DNA of 64,000 nt from Vombatus ursinus (Eukaryota > Chordata > Mammalia > Diprotodontia > Vombatidae): positions 13,250,459-13,314,458 of the forward strand of contig NW_020954588.1 of assembly GCF_900497805.2 (NCBI RefSeq), read 5' to 3'. The translations under genes were made by a program, and so were the position numbers. This document shows positions 10,100-21,399 of the stretch, piece by piece; the first letter of the stretch is position 1; every line of letters begins with the position of its first letter. Under the pieces are notes generated by a model, which worked only from the letters and a program-made list of their open reading frames with translations, did not search any database and had not been told where the DNA came from.

Positions 10100-10735
10100 T
10101 GATATGAATGTTACTTTAACATATGACACCCTTTGATTTTGCCACTGGAATTGTTATTTTTACATATGCAGTACAAGACTCCCTCTCCTTTTTCTTTGAT
10201 GTTTCTAACTCGTCTCCTGCTGAGAATATTTTCAGCTCTGGATATGATTGTCATAACTGAATGTGCCACTGCATTTATCAAGCACCATGCAAAGGGTGTT
10301 AAATAATTGTCCAGCACAGATTTCTGGCCTCTTTCCTGATGCAGATGCCTTAGAACAGGGAAACTTTTCTGAGCTGTGAAGGTTTTATATTTAAAAGCAA
10401 ATAATAAAACTTTGACCAAGCAGTAATATTTTAATGATCCATTAGAGGCAAAGGGCCATGAGGCAATTTTTGTAACAGTTTGTAGCCATTGATACAGGTT
10501 AAGGGGGGGCAGATATTATTAATATCCATAAATAATAAGGTAGTAAAAGTACATGATCAAAGTTGTAATAACAATTTCTCTTTCTCTTTTATGTTATTCC
10601 TTATGGGGTCACAGTAAAGCAAATCTAATGTATGTGCCATCTATCCATGGTAACAGCTGAATTGTTCCTTCAGACTGAACTCTTGATTGCATTTGAGAAC
10701 AAAGGCCCCAATTGAGAATGATGATGAGAGTATAA
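10100..10735. other. Unassigned non-repeat block, candidate conserved non-coding DNA
   Basis: No recognised repeat. A 102-codon minus-strand open frame at 10111-10419 has no domain, no repeats and no visible splice context. I regard it as chance. The block is bounded by an L2 tail on the left and a MIR on the right. Confidence 0.3.
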
Positions 10736-10737
10736 TT

Positions 10738-10985
10738 TCATAATAATAGCTGGCAGTATATGTAATGCTTTAAGGTTTGCAAAATGCAAAATAATATCTC
10801 ATTTGATCTTCACAACAACTCTAGGAAGTAGGCAGTATTATTATCCCTATTTTACAGATGAAGAAAATGAGGTTGGCAGAGGTAAAATGACTTATTCAAT
10901 GTCATATGGCTAGTAAATATCTGAAGTAAGATTTAAACTCAGATCTTTCTAACTCCAGGGTCATCATCTATCCACAGCACTGACA
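10738..10985 (-). repeat. MIR/THER-type CORE-SINE, near full length
   Basis: Antisense: 'ataataatagctggcagtat', 'ctttaaggtttgcaaaatgc', 'ttacagatgaagaaaatgag', 'atttaaactcagatctttct'. Confidence 0.85.
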
Positions 10986-10989
10986 TGTT

Positions 10990-11255
10990 CTAAATCGATA
11001 ATATCACAACAAATGAAAATAGAAGTAACTCTGAGATTTCACTTTATATTCCACAAATTGATAAAATCAAACAAAATAGGAAGTCAATGTTAGAGGGGCT
11101 ATTCAAAGACCCTTCACACTAAGACACTGCTGGTGGATCTCTTAAATGGACCAATTATTCAAGATATAAAATTTTAATTATTTAATAAAAGTGACTAAAA
11201 TTCCCAAACCCTATTGACCCAATTCTACTATTAGTGTATATGCAGAAGATGGATT
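10990..11255. other. No recognisable feature
   Basis: AT-rich, with no repeat or gene signal recognised. Confidence 0.4.
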
Positions 11256-11314
11256 AGATATAGATAGATGGATAGACAAAGTGATAAATGATAGAAATAG
11301 ATAGATAGATAGAT

Positions 11315-11353
<39 letters not shown>

Positions 11354-11362
11354 TGATAGACT
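11256..11362. repeat. (GATA)n microsatellite, interrupted
   Basis: Imperfect GATA/GATAGATG units becoming a clean run of about ten units (11315-11352). Confidence 0.95.
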
Positions 11363-11480
11363 ATGTGCAAGGCACTGTATTAAGTCCTTAGCATACAAAT
11401 AGAAATCTAAACAATCACTGAGATCAATGAGCTTACTTTTTAATGGAAGAAATCATAGATAAAGGGGATTAAGAAAGAGG
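11357..11480 (-). repeat. L2 LINE 3' fragment, antisense
   Basis: 'ctatgtgcaaggcactgtat', 'taagtccttagcatacaaa', then 'caatgagcttactttttaat' corresponding to the 'gagctta' block. Confidence 0.75.
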
Positions 11481-11579
11481 GTAGAGGTATATGAACACCA
11501 CAGCATGGTGTGCAGATAACTGAAAAGTAATATAGAGTCCCCTGGACCCAAGCATCCTACCTGCTAATAAACTTGGCTT

Positions 11580-11830
11580 CCATTCATTCAGTCACTCATT
11601 TAATAACCTATGCTATCCACTAGGTATTCAAAGACAAAAAAAAAAATCTGGCTCTTAAGGAGCTCACATTTTACTCAGGGACCTTAGCAGATAAAAAGAT
11701 AAGGAAATGGAAGACAATTTGAGGAAAGAGAACTTAAGAAACCCTTAAAGGAGGAGATACCACCTGAGCTGAACCATGAGGGAACCTTAAGGTTCCAAGA
11801 AACACAGTGCAGAGAGAAGCAATTGTGTTT
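11580..11830 (-). repeat. L2 LINE 3' fragment, antisense
   Basis: A second antisense L2: 'cattcattcagtcactcatt', 'ctcttaaggagctcacattt', 'aaaggaggagataccacctg agctga' and the 'acacagtgcagagag' region. Confidence 0.75.
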
Positions 11831-11929
11831 GTTTTAGGGAGTAGTGGTCCCTTCATTTCTGCCAAAGCCCTAGTTAGAAGATGAACTCAAGCTGTATGAA
11901 ATCATCACCTGTATTATTAATAATTATCT

Positions 11930-12220
11930 TCCTGGAGATGAATTTCAACCATATAACTCCTGACCTCAATCACTACAGTGGCTCCCACTTACCTTCTAAA
12001 CTCATTCATCACCTTTGATGGGAAACTAAAAGGATTTTCCCAATTTGATCCTGTATTTCATACTTTACCATAATCTCTTCTGCTAGCCCCAAAGCATTGC
12101 CTTCCACCTTAGTCCACTTTTTACTTGTCCTTTACTGTTTTCTTCATGCTGTTAGCCTCATCCATTTTCATATTTTCCACATGTTTCCATTGCATCAACA
12201 AATCATCCTAATATAGACTT
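11930..12220 (+). repeat. L2 LINE internal/3' fragment
   Basis: Sense L2-like run: 'ctccagtggctc'-type text at about 11975-12010, 'cttctgctagccccaaagca', 'cttcatgctgttagcctcat'. Weak similarity. Confidence 0.45.
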
Positions 12221-12349
12221 GCTTAGCTTTGGGATTTCCAACAACTCACTTTTTAAAAATTACAGATACTTTTATGAATATTTTCCATTGACCCAAAGCC
12301 ACTCTGCTAATGCTTCCCAGTTCAAATGCAGAGGAAATATTTAAGGTCA

Positions 12350-12480
12350 TAGATTTAGAGTTGGAATGCAACTTAAAATCATCGTTTGATAAATGAGGAA
12401 ACTGAGATTAGGAGAGTTTAAATAACATACCCAATTCTATCAAGTATCAAGTGGCAGATGTAGTAGTTGAATCAATGTCC
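12350..12480 (-). repeat. MIR-type fragment
   Basis: Antisense: 'gataaatgaggaaactgaga', 'gttgaatcaatgtcc' end. Diverged. Confidence 0.65.
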
Positions 12481-12784
12481 TTCAAATTGAAATCATTCAA
12501 ATTTAAGTCAAAGCTTACCTGCTCTTGTGAAAAGAAAATGTAATGTGCAAAAAAGAAAGCAAACTAAAAGGTAGTTATGACAACTAAAAGTGTTCAATTT
12601 CACTTTTTTTTTCTTTTCCAGAAAAGGATGACACATTTATGTTGGTTTTTCGATTTTTTGTTGCTAGAATTTCTAATGAAAAGGATCTCTAACCACGTTT
12701 TAAAGATATTTTAAACATATTGCTCTTTATTACCAATTCTTTTCTCTTTAATACTTTCTCCCTGCATAATACTACTAGTTGATC

Positions 12785-13075
12785 TTTAGAGAGTATTTTG
12801 CATATATGATTAATTTCATCCTTACAACAGCCCTGTAAGGAAAATATTATAGGCATTATTATCCCTAACTTATAGATAAGGAAACCTCAATCATTTATCA
12901 AGCACTAAGCATCATCCTAGGTACTGAGAGAGAGATGCCAAACATCATCCTAGGTACTGGGAGAGAGATTAAGTGACTTGCCTATAGTGTTAGAGCAAGT
13001 GTAAGAGCCAGGATTCAAATCCAGGCCTCCTCTATCTCAAGATCCAGAGTTCTTTGGACTACCTTCCAAAGTATC
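12785..13075 (-). repeat. MIR/THER-type CORE-SINE with internal tandem duplication
   Basis: Antisense copy: 'acaacagccctgtaaggaaa', 'tagataaggaaacctcaatc', 'agtgacttgcctatagtgtt', 'ggattcaaatccaggcctcc'. A foreign ~70-bp segment with two 33-bp units (from 12910 and 12943) splits the core. Confidence 0.8.
12910..12975. repeat. 33-bp tandem duplication inside a MIR
   Basis: 'catcatcctaggtactg' plus 'gagagaga' occurs at 12910 and again at 12943 with one or two differences. Confidence 0.9.
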
Positions 13076-13214
13076 CTTTAAAATACAATACCTTTCTCAA
13101 TGTTTTTTGTAAGCATATAGGGATTGGACTTGGGACTTCATGGGTATATGGTACTACTGGATGAAAAAGTCTATTGTATCAATGGAAATCACCATCTTTT
13201 CTTCAAATTATAAT

Positions 13215-13350
13215 CTTAAAGAGCCATCTAGAGTTCTGAGAGATTAAATGCTTCTCCCAGGTCACACTGACACTAAGCAAACTCCCTGATCGTCCTGGCT
13301 CTGAGACTGGCTATCTATCCACTGTACCACACTGCCCTCTTCATAACCAT
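13215..13350 (-). repeat. MIR-type fragment
   Basis: Antisense: 'cttctcccaggtcacactga', 'tatctatccactgtaccaca'. Confidence 0.65.
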
Positions 13351-13354
13351 TAAC

Positions 13355-14200
13355 TAAAGAAGCTTCTTTATAACAAATCCTTTGCAAACTTCTTTCTTTC
13401 CTATCTTCATTTTCACAAAATTTGACTTTTGTTTTTGTAATTTTTAACCATAGGTCTTAGATTATAGCCCTTCCAAGAGGCCACCCCAGACCTTACTTTC
13501 TCTCTCTCTAGTGATGTTCTCCATAAAGAATAGGAAGTTAAGAGTCACTTGGTATATTTAGGAACACAGTGGGTACATGTTGCCAGATGGAACTGCCCTG
13601 TCTAGCAACAGTCAAAAGGTTAATGGAAGATAAGTGCAGACAGCAAGGGAATAAAGACCTCAGAGACTTTAAATATTTCATTTGTTGATTGCCTGACCAT
13701 AATGTAATAATATTTTATTTCCTGATGGCTTAAAAACAGGACACTTTCCCATAAGTGGGAAAAATAAACAGAAGACAAAAATAAACAGAAAATGGTATAA
13801 GAGTTTTTCATAGAATGTTGAGGGAAATCTCTCCATGATTTGGCCTTCTTGATGGAAGGAATCCATACAAACTGTTGTTATTCTTGAAAATAGGACAAAC
13901 TATCATTTTCACATCATCATTAAAGGTAATAAAGGTCTTTATGTCTTTCTAAGTTAGGAAAGCATATCACCTACTTTTTTTCATCTTACACACTCTGTGT
14001 CCATGGAAACATTGGACCTGACCCAATGCACAGAAGAAATGCATAGTAGAGGGGACACAGTTTTAAAAGATACCCAAGGAGTGCTTTTCAAGGGGTTTCA
14101 AGGAGGGGGAGTTTTCAAAAGCATGAAAAAGATTTGGGGAATTACTTTTAATTTTAAAAATGTCACCACTGAGATCCAATATATGTACTTTCTTATCTTT
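13355..14200. other. No recognisable feature
   Basis: No repeat or gene recognised. Short open frames at 13620-13866 (minus) and 13997-14209 (plus) show no domain or exon context. Confidence 0.35.
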
Positions 14201-14204
14201 AGAA

Positions 14205-14350
14205 GGTAGAATGGGCTGCCTTAGAAAGGAGTGGGCTCTCCTATGCTGAAGGTCTTCCTGAAGGGGCTCATTGGAAAGGATTTATGCTCAGTAACTGGCA
14301 GGATGGATTGAGTCCTGAGGTTCCTACCAACTCTTGGGTTGTGATTTAAT
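14205..14350 (+). repeat. CR1/L3 LINE 3' end
   Basis: Sense CR1-clade 3' end: 'gaatgggctgccttagaaag', 'gtgggctctcctatgctgaa', 'ggtcttcctgaaggggctca', 'cctaccaactcttgggttgt g'. Old. Confidence 0.75.
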
Positions 14351-14734
14351 AAAGAGTAGAATTAATCCAAGATGTATTGAAGACATACGACTGTGGTAGG
14401 TGGTCCCCACCCTCATAGAACTTACAGCATAGGAGGGGAAATGAAGAAAAAAAAACTACACCAACTCATGAGGTGTTGATGTGTAGTGTTTTCCCCCACC
14501 TGCCCCACTTGATGCAACCTTTATTCCTTGTTATACTCATCTACTTTGTCTTAGGGCAGACAAGGGATGTTGGTTCAGGTTGCACTGAATGTGGATTTCT
14601 GCTCCGATATACAGCCCCCTAAGATAATCGTGGTACAAAGGATCCAAGAGAGATCATATGGTAACAGATGGGAGCATCTACACATTCTCTACTATTCTCT
14701 GCCTTGTCCTAGAAACTGCTTCATCCCAGATGCT

Positions 14735-15055
14735 TACTGGAATTCATGTATTGAAAACGTCCTCCAACCTTGAAGCCTCTCTCTCTGAATGGCTTTTCTC
14801 TGAACCTCCATTGAAGGAAAGTGCTCAGGCCATTCATTCCTCTTCAGGCTCTCCTCCATACTTTCTCTACTGTACCCCCTGGGTCAAGGTACCTTTGCAC
14901 CACACCCACCCTGCCCATCACTACCACTCTCAGGTTCCTCTCATGTGTTGTCTTTGCCCAAGATAATTTAAGGTTCTTAAGGCTATGGGCTATTTGGATT
15001 CTCAGTGTTTAGCACAGTGCTCAGCACATAACAAACAATTAATAAATGCTTGGTG
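14735..15055 (+). repeat. L2 LINE 3' end
   Basis: Sense L2: a pyrimidine-rich 'cttcaggctctcctccatac' section, 'agtgtttagcacagtgctca', 'gcacataacaaacaattaat aaatgctt'. Open frames here are L2 noise. Confidence 0.7.
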
Positions 15056-15224
15056 ATAGAATGGCACCAAATGTTCAAATGTGAACCAGAGTAGGTCAAA
15101 ATTTCCATATTGGTTTGAGATCACTTGTGCTAAATCTGACATGTTCTTGTGTTTGGTCAGTAGTAAAATCTTGCCAGAATTACTAGATATCTTTTGAAAC
15201 TGCAATCTCTTGGCCCAGATATAA

Positions 15225-15322
15225 GCTAAGATACACATATATATGCATATACATACAACTCCATATATATGTATATATATGCACATATGCATGTATGTGT
15301 ATATATATATATTCAAATATCC
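15225..15322. repeat. AT/GT-rich compound microsatellite
   Basis: Alternating (AT), (GT) and ATGCATAT units. The minus-strand open frame over it (15002-15316) is produced by the repeat. Confidence 0.9.
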
Positions 15323-15415
15323 ATATATTTATGAAACACAACTACCTCCCTAAAACTGTAATCCTTTGGCATGACATGCATAAAATTATGTCCTCCAGAA
15401 CTGAAATAGCATCTA

Positions 15416-15600
15416 CCCTGAGGAGTTCTTAGACTGCAGTCTATGAACTAATTTCTAAAAATATGTTGATAATTGTGTTTCAACATACTTGATTTCCATT
15501 GTAATACTATGTATTTTATGCATTTAAAAATTATTCTAGGAAAGGGTCCATATACTTCACCAAATTATCAGACAGGTTCATTACACACACACACACCCCT
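15416..15600 (+). mobile_element. hAT-like MITE, copy 1, with (CA)n
   Basis: Left end 'aggagttcttagactgcagt ctatgaact' matches the 'caggggttcttaacctggggtccatgaac' type terminus. The interior ('gtattttatgcatttaaaaa', 'gggtccatatacttcaccaa') is shared with 41925-42098. A (CA)n run (15583-15597) sits where the family has 'catgacacaaaa'. The right terminus is short or lost. Confidence 0.7.
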
Positions 15601-15694
15601 CACCTAGATGAAGTAGGCAGAACATCAGTTAAAATCTTCTTTGGCTTCAGTTTCATGGAATGTTGGCCCATTGTGAATTGAAATATTATGAATA

Positions 15695-15762
15695 GTTTGT
15701 ATATGGATTGGACAGATGGCCACTGAGGTCCCTTCCAAGTCTCAAATTCTGTGATTAATATT
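15695..15762 (+). repeat. CR1/L3 LINE 3' terminus
   Basis: 'gatggccactgaggtccctt', 'ccaagtctcaaattctgtga' is the CR1-clade terminal signature. Confidence 0.65.
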
Positions 15763-15764
15763 TT

Positions 15765-16215
15765 TTCAAAACTTCACACTCCTACGTTTTAATGTCAGGG
15801 AGTCTGCAAGCTTTGGAAGTATTGTGTGAAGGTGGGGTTGTTTATGAACTGAGTTTGCAATATGCAAAAAAAAGAGGCTTTACTTAATTTCCTCTTATGT
15901 GTAGGAAGTGCTGCCATTTGCTGAGTGAGGAAGGTGAGTATACTTTGGCTGCCAACTCTTGTTGTTGGCAATGGTTCCTGAAAAGCTACTAGCCCATCTG
16001 TCAAAGGGAATCAATCTACATGCTATCACAGGCAAGTATATAAAGGGGTACCACCTCCTGTTTTACATGTCACTATAGATACTACAGACATGAGCTTCTT
16101 TAAGAGCAAAAGTAGCTTCAGTCATTTTCAGAATTGTTGGAGAATTAGAAGAACCCTTTTATAGTAATTTAATTTCCTGATACAGTAATTTTGGAATAGT
16201 GAATAGATTTCAGAA
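15765..16215. other. No recognisable feature
   Basis: Nothing recognised beyond short chance frames. Confidence 0.4.
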
Positions 16216-16219
16216 CTTG

Positions 16220-16345
16220 AAACCCTGAAGTCACAAACTCAACACCCTTCCCCCCTTTGATGCTAACCAATTGTGTGACCTTTGGTGAGTCTCTTAAGCT
16301 CTCTGCCTTAGTTTCTTTCCTATATATAGAATGGGGTAATAAGTC
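16220..16345 (+). repeat. MIR-type fragment
   Basis: Sense: 'ccaattgtgtgacctttggt', 'ctctgccttagtttctttcc', 'atagaatggggtaata'. Confidence 0.75.
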
Positions 16346-16349
16346 AAGT

Positions 16350-16500
16350 CAAAAAGTCAATGAATATTTATTAAGTACTTACTCTGTGTGATATACTGGG
16401 CAAAGTGCTGGGAATGCAAATACAAGCCAAAAGATAGTCCCTGCCCTCAAGGAATGTACTTATTGGGGAAGAAAACATAAAAGGAATTGAAAATCTAGGG
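16350..16500 (-). repeat. L2 LINE 3' end, antisense
   Basis: 'aatgaatatttattaagtac', 'gggcaaagtgctgggaatgc', 'cctgccctcaaggaatgtac'. Confidence 0.85.
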
Positions 16501-16569
16501 TAGGGGTTTAGGGGAGAAGGTAACCATGTGAGGTATATAGTGGAAAAATACAGAGCAAAGCAAATGGCC

Positions 16570-16775
16570 TCCTACCCTAACTACCTTATATTTAAATCCA
16601 CTGTATTTATTTGTATTTATGTTGTATATGCTTACATATGTAGTTGTCTTCCCCAGTAGACTGAAAACTCTTAGACACTAGGGATTCTTTTGTTCTTTGT
16701 ATTTACATCTTCAGCACCCAGAACAGTTCCAGGTTCATATAAGGTACTTAAACATGTTTGTTAATTAATTGTCTG
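16570..16775 (+). repeat. L2 LINE 3' end
   Basis: Sense: 'ccccagtagactgaaaactc', 'ctagggattcttttgttctt tg', 'cttcagcacccagaacagtt', 'taaggtacttaaacatgttt'. Confidence 0.75.
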
Positions 16776-16779
16776 ATTG

Positions 16780-17660
16780 AGGTCCTCTGAAGAAACTATA
16801 GGTGGGAGCAAAAAATAAAAAAAAAACAATAGCTAGAGATATTATTTTGAGTGGGGTGGAGAGCTGAACTATAGGTTATATTTGTCGTCATTTTGTAATA
16901 AGATATTTAAAAGTGAAAGAAAAAAGATGTAAGTTCAGTTCTCAATGTAATTCAGAGGTATAACAGTCATGGTAATCTGTGTAACTCTACAAATAAAAGA
17001 GCATATTAAATGATAAAATAGAACAATTTATAATACTAAGGACTCATCCTTACATAAACAGAAACATACTATGGGGATCATTGTGAACCAAATGCAATTT
17101 TAAAACTAGTAAGAAATTCATCTTATGTGCAACTTATTCGATTTGAAACTTTTTGATATTCTGGTTACTAATTAGGTTCATGAGAACATAATTGGATTAT
17201 TGTAACCATGTTAATGTTTTCCTTTCTTTTGATAACTACATCAAGGCACTTAGAGAAATTTTATAAGTAATTCTAATTGTTAAATTAAGTGTACCTTATT
17301 TTGGAAAAGATCACATATTTAAATATGTAGTATCTCTCTAAACAGAATTACTTTTAGTAATTAAAATAAAATGTCCAAGATATCTTCAATAACATTTTAA
17401 CATATAATAGTTCCAAAAATCCATAATTTTATCAGGGTAGATACTCCTTTCACTTATCCAGATAACAATCCCTCCATGCTTGGTGTATGGTCTTCAATTC
17501 CTATGACCAAAAATTCAGTATCGGGTGGTCAGTCAACTGTTGATGTACCATTCTGAATTCAACTAGGCTAGGGCTTATACAACATACACACACATACTCA
17601 CCTGTAGAGCAGGTGCAGGTAATCAAAGATTTCCAATCTGATATGACCTTCTAAAGTTTC
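16780..17660. other. No recognisable feature
   Basis: Very AT-rich sequence. No repeat family, frame or motif can be supported. Confidence 0.4.
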
Positions 17661-17664
17661 AAAT

Positions 17665-18190
17665 AATCAATCAATAATTAAAAAAAAATTACTAAAGGCT
17701 TACTATGTGCCAAGTACTATGCTATGTTCAATGGATGCAAAGAAAGATAAAGAAAAAAAAAGTCAAAACTAAAAAAGAAAGCACTTGCTTTTAGGAGCCC
17801 TACATTCTAGTGAAGGATCCAACATATAAGATATATACAGATAAGATATATACAAATTAGGTGGGAGATAATCTCAGAAAGGAAGGAGCTAGAAGCTGTG
17901 ATGAGGGAAATGGTAAAGGGAAACTGGAAAGGATGTTTGCAGATGTTGGAATCATAGCTAAGAATAGAAAAAAAAAGCCAAGGAAACTGAGAGGCAGGGA
18001 TGAGGAGAAAGAGCATTACAGGCCTCATAGACATCCAGTACAAAGACATGGAGACAGAAAATGGAGTATTTTGGGGGAAGAACATCAAGTAAGCCAGTGT
18101 GGTTTCATTATAGAGTGTGTAGAAGGGACTTGAGTATTAGAAGACCGGAAAAGTAGTTAGAGGGACAGGTTGTGAAGAGTTACAATTGCT
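17665..18190 (-). repeat. L2 LINE 3' region, antisense
   Basis: 'aggcttactatgtgccaagt', 'gcttttaggagccctacatt ctag', 'gatgtttgcagatgttggaa' and 'ggcattccag'-like 'gagcattacaggcctcatag', then 'agccagtgtggtttcattat agagtgtgtagaaggga'. The open frames on both strands at 17807-18133 are by-products of this L2. Confidence 0.8.
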
Positions 18191-18194
18191 AAAG

Positions 18195-18975
18195 GATTAT
18201 GAAAGTGTTTCTTGTAAACATGTATTCTGGTTTCTAATTCATTCTGCTATCCTCTTTTATGGGTGAGTTCATTCCATTCACATCCACAGTTATGATTAGT
18301 GTGTATTACCCCTGCATTCAATTCTTTCATACTCATCCTTGTCTTTTTCACTCTGCCCCCTCCTTAAGCTCCTATTTTGCTTCTGATCCACTACCTCCAT
18401 GTATCCTCTCCCATTTATCTTTCCCAGTCCCCTTCCTTTCTCTGCTCATTCTTCCAGCCTACTTCTTGACTTTGGACTTATGATAGGGTTGGGCTCTGCT
18501 CTTCTTGTAGTGGGAGGCTTTGCCTTTTATGTCCTGCTATTTTACAGCTCATCCTAGGAGGCAGTGAAAGTTTCTATTACTTCTGAAGTAGTGTGGTCCC
18601 AGGAGAGATCTGTGTACTACCTTTCCAGTTGGAGCTCTATAAGTTTGTGACCATGGTCTGGGTCTATTGAATTGTATACAGTAGAGTTCTCCTGAATTCA
18701 GTCACAGTTAGCTCTCTTGCAGTTTCTGCAGGTTCAATGTAACTGAACTGCTGCCTCCCTTTCAGTCTTGGTCTGCTGGACTTATTGGAGGGCTAAAGAT
18801 TAAAAATGAGTTCCCACTCTGCTCTTGGAATCAGAAACACAAACTATCTTTTTGGAACTTGTTCTTTGCTCTATACACAGCTCAGGGCCCTTTTACTCGT
18901 GATCACTCATTTCTGCCTTAGATCTGTTACCCAGTACTTTATAATGAGTGACACACCTTCCAGCTGATATCCATT
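18195..18975 (-). mobile_element. L1 LINE, 5' part with ORF1 missing
   Basis: Antisense L1: the block equivalent to the ORF2 start (18205-18310, compare 35850-35955), then the inter-ORF pyrimidine region (18330-18470), directly followed from about 18483 by a 5'-UTR-type start 'ttgggctctgctcttcttgt' (compare 30337 and 37693). The ~1-kb ORF1 body present in the copies at 27340 and 34283 is absent. The UTR part differs from those copies, so it may be another subfamily. Confidence 0.65.
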
Positions 18976-18979
18976 CTTG

Positions 18980-19485
18980 CTTCTTGTACTGATTCAGGAA
19001 ATTGTTGTTCAGGAATTGTCATCATCGTTCTCATCTTTGTTGCTGTTTTCTCATTACCATTACTTTTATAAGGAATTGAGTGAAACCATCAGAAGACAAC
19101 TTGTCCTCTTGTGCAACTGGATAAAATGACTGCTTTTTTTGCAGCTGAATCAGAGTATTTTTACTCTCTAGGTTTTGATTCTGGTTCATCTTCTGTAGGC
19201 TCACCAAAAGCATCATTGGGATAACTCTAGTTACATGAAGGATGATAGGGATGAAAAGTGCGTTTTTCTGTTCCCTTATAACTAACTTCTTCCAGTAGAT
19301 CTCTACATTTTGAAAGCATTTCATTCCACATAGTTTGGAGACTATGACTATGAATATTACACCATAAGGACATTTATTTGAAGCACCGTTCTTTATGGAT
19401 CAATGTTGTGTCTGGATATTTGTAAATAATAATTTCGTCTGTAAAGACACTCCAAATAAATGAATGAAAACACATTTTTTGGGGG
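18980..19485. other. No assigned feature
   Basis: No repeat recognised. The minus-strand 97-codon open frame at 19031-19324 has no domain. Confidence 0.3.
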
Positions 19486-19489
19486 GGTG

Positions 19490-20195
19490 AGGAAAAATAG
19501 CAACACTAATAAACTAGGAAGAGTTGGTATACTTGTGAACTGGTCCAACTATTCTGGGGAATAATTTGAAGCTATGCCCAAAGGGCTATAAAACTATGCA
19601 TACCCTTTGACCCAGCAATACCATTATTAGGTCTATACTCCAAAGAGATACATTATAACAACTCTTTTTTTTCTGGTGGCAAAGAATTAGAAATTAAGAG
19701 GAAGTTCATCAATTGTGGAATGGTTAAACAAATTATAGCATATGATTGTGATGGAGTAATGTACTATAAGAAATAATGAGGGAAGTAGTTTCAGGGGAAA
19801 AATGGCAAAACCTATATTATTGAGGCAAAGAAAAATGAGATGAACGGGGAGATCACTGTGTACAGTAACAGCAATGTTGTAATGATGATCAACTGTAAAA
19901 GACTTAGCTACTGTGATCAATACAATGACCCAAGACAATTCCAAAAGACTTATGATGAAAAAAAACAAAGCTATCTACTTCCAGAAAGAGAACTGGTGAA
20001 CTCTGAAGGCAAATTGAAATATAATTTTCTCCAAATTTTTATTTTTTTGCAATATGGCTAATATGAAAATGTTTTACATGATTTCATATGTATAACTGAT
20101 ATAATTGTATTTGTCTTTTTAGTGGGGGGAGGGGTTGTGGGAGGAAGAGCAAGAATTTGGAACTCAAAATTTAAAAAGAAAAGAAGGTTAAAATG
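19490..20195 (+). mobile_element. L1 LINE 3' end, sense
   Basis: ORF2 C-terminal block and 3' UTR in sense orientation: 'aagggctataaaactatgca taccctttgacccagcaata', 'tactccaaagagatacatta', 'gaagttcatcaattgtggaa tggttaaacaa', 'atgattgtgatggagtaatg', then the 3' UTR with 'ttggaactcaaaatttaaaa' and an A-rich end. Truncated on the 5' side, as is usual for L1. Confidence 0.9.
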
Positions 20196-20274
20196 AATAA
20201 ATAATAGAGTAGAAAAAATGGATTAAGCAAATGTATGTGTATATGTGTGTGTCATTATTATTATTATTATTCAG

Positions 20275-20420
20275 TTACCTTGTTCCAAGCATTGTGTTAA
20301 GAAATAGTACAACAAATAGAAGATTCTAAACAAGCCCTGCTGTTAGAGAACCCACTGTAGTTGAGTGCAACAACATACAAAAGAAAGTTCATGTGCAGAG
20401 CAAAAGGAAGGACCTAGTGG
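20275..20420 (-). repeat. L2 LINE fragment, antisense
   Basis: 'tgttccaagcattgtgttaa', 'acaagccctgctgttagaga acccac'. Preceded by a short (ATT)n (20256-20272). Weak. Confidence 0.5.
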
Positions 20421-20424
20421 TCCT

Positions 20425-21145
20425 TCATTTCATTCAGAAGAAATGGAGTTGTTGAGTACCATTTCATGCAAATCCACAGAGCAGTCAAGTAATCCAAGCA
20501 AGGGGAAATTGAGAGGGCAGAGCACTTAAGTGGTGGCTTTCTTCATGACCTACAATAAAATGTCAGTTCTGGGATATCCCATTCTGGAAGAAAGGGAAAG
20601 GGAAGAGTGTATGGCACCCTATGAGGGTATCCTTCTTGCCCTGCCATCCTTGGTAAGATCTGAGACACAAAGTCAGGGCAACAAAACACATCCAATTTTG
20701 GCAGCTCTTCTCACTGACTGATCTTTTTGGAAAGGTACTGGGTTGATCTGGGGAAGAGGAGGGGTACATGTGAAAGGCTTTGGCAATGGGGTAACTCCAT
20801 GGAAGGTTGATATATTCCTTCCAGGAATGATAGTGTTAGTTTGATTGTTGTTCTCAGAGCAGGAGGTGGAAAGCATGGAATGGAGTATGGGTTGACCTCT
20901 CCCCGACATGAATAATTGTTTGGAGTTTTAAGGGGTTATCATCATCATCATCATCATCATTATCACCACTATTATTTTCTCTTTCTTCCTATATTTTAAA
21001 ATATATACCAGTAGAAATGATCTAGGGAAAAATTGCTGCCTTACTATTATTGTTCTATGTTTAATGTGCTATGCAATCTACTATACCTTGAACAGTAAGA
21101 ATCCCCATGTAGCTCTATAATCAAATATATATGAATTTATTGGTT
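20425..21145. other. No recognisable feature except an (ATC)n tract
   Basis: Overlapping short frames on both strands (20530-20909) show no domain. An (ATC)n microsatellite lies at 20937-20965. Confidence 0.35.
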
Positions 21146-21399
21146 ATAGAACATCAAATAGTCACTTTCTTTTTTGTTAAAGTAATTTATTGATGCCTTC
21201 AGGTTTTTCATAGCACCATCATTTTCCAATAAATGTACCCCACAGAACCTTCTCTTTAAAAAAAAGAAAAAGAAAAAAATAAGCAAAACTTATCTAAGTC
21301 ATGTAAACAGTATTACAAACCCTTAGACCCCCACCTCTCTACTGAGAGGATTGGAGTGTGCTTCATCATCTGTTCTTAGATCCCAAGATTGGTCATCAG

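Noticed and set aside
10111-10419. 102-codon minus-strand frame as a host gene
   Set aside because: No domain, no splice context, composition like the neighbourhood.
11256-11362. CRISPR-like regular repeats
   Set aside because: A plain GATA microsatellite with no spacers; vertebrate genome context.
17807-18133. Overlapping 90-codon frames on both strands
   Set aside because: They lie in an antisense L2 and carry no domain.
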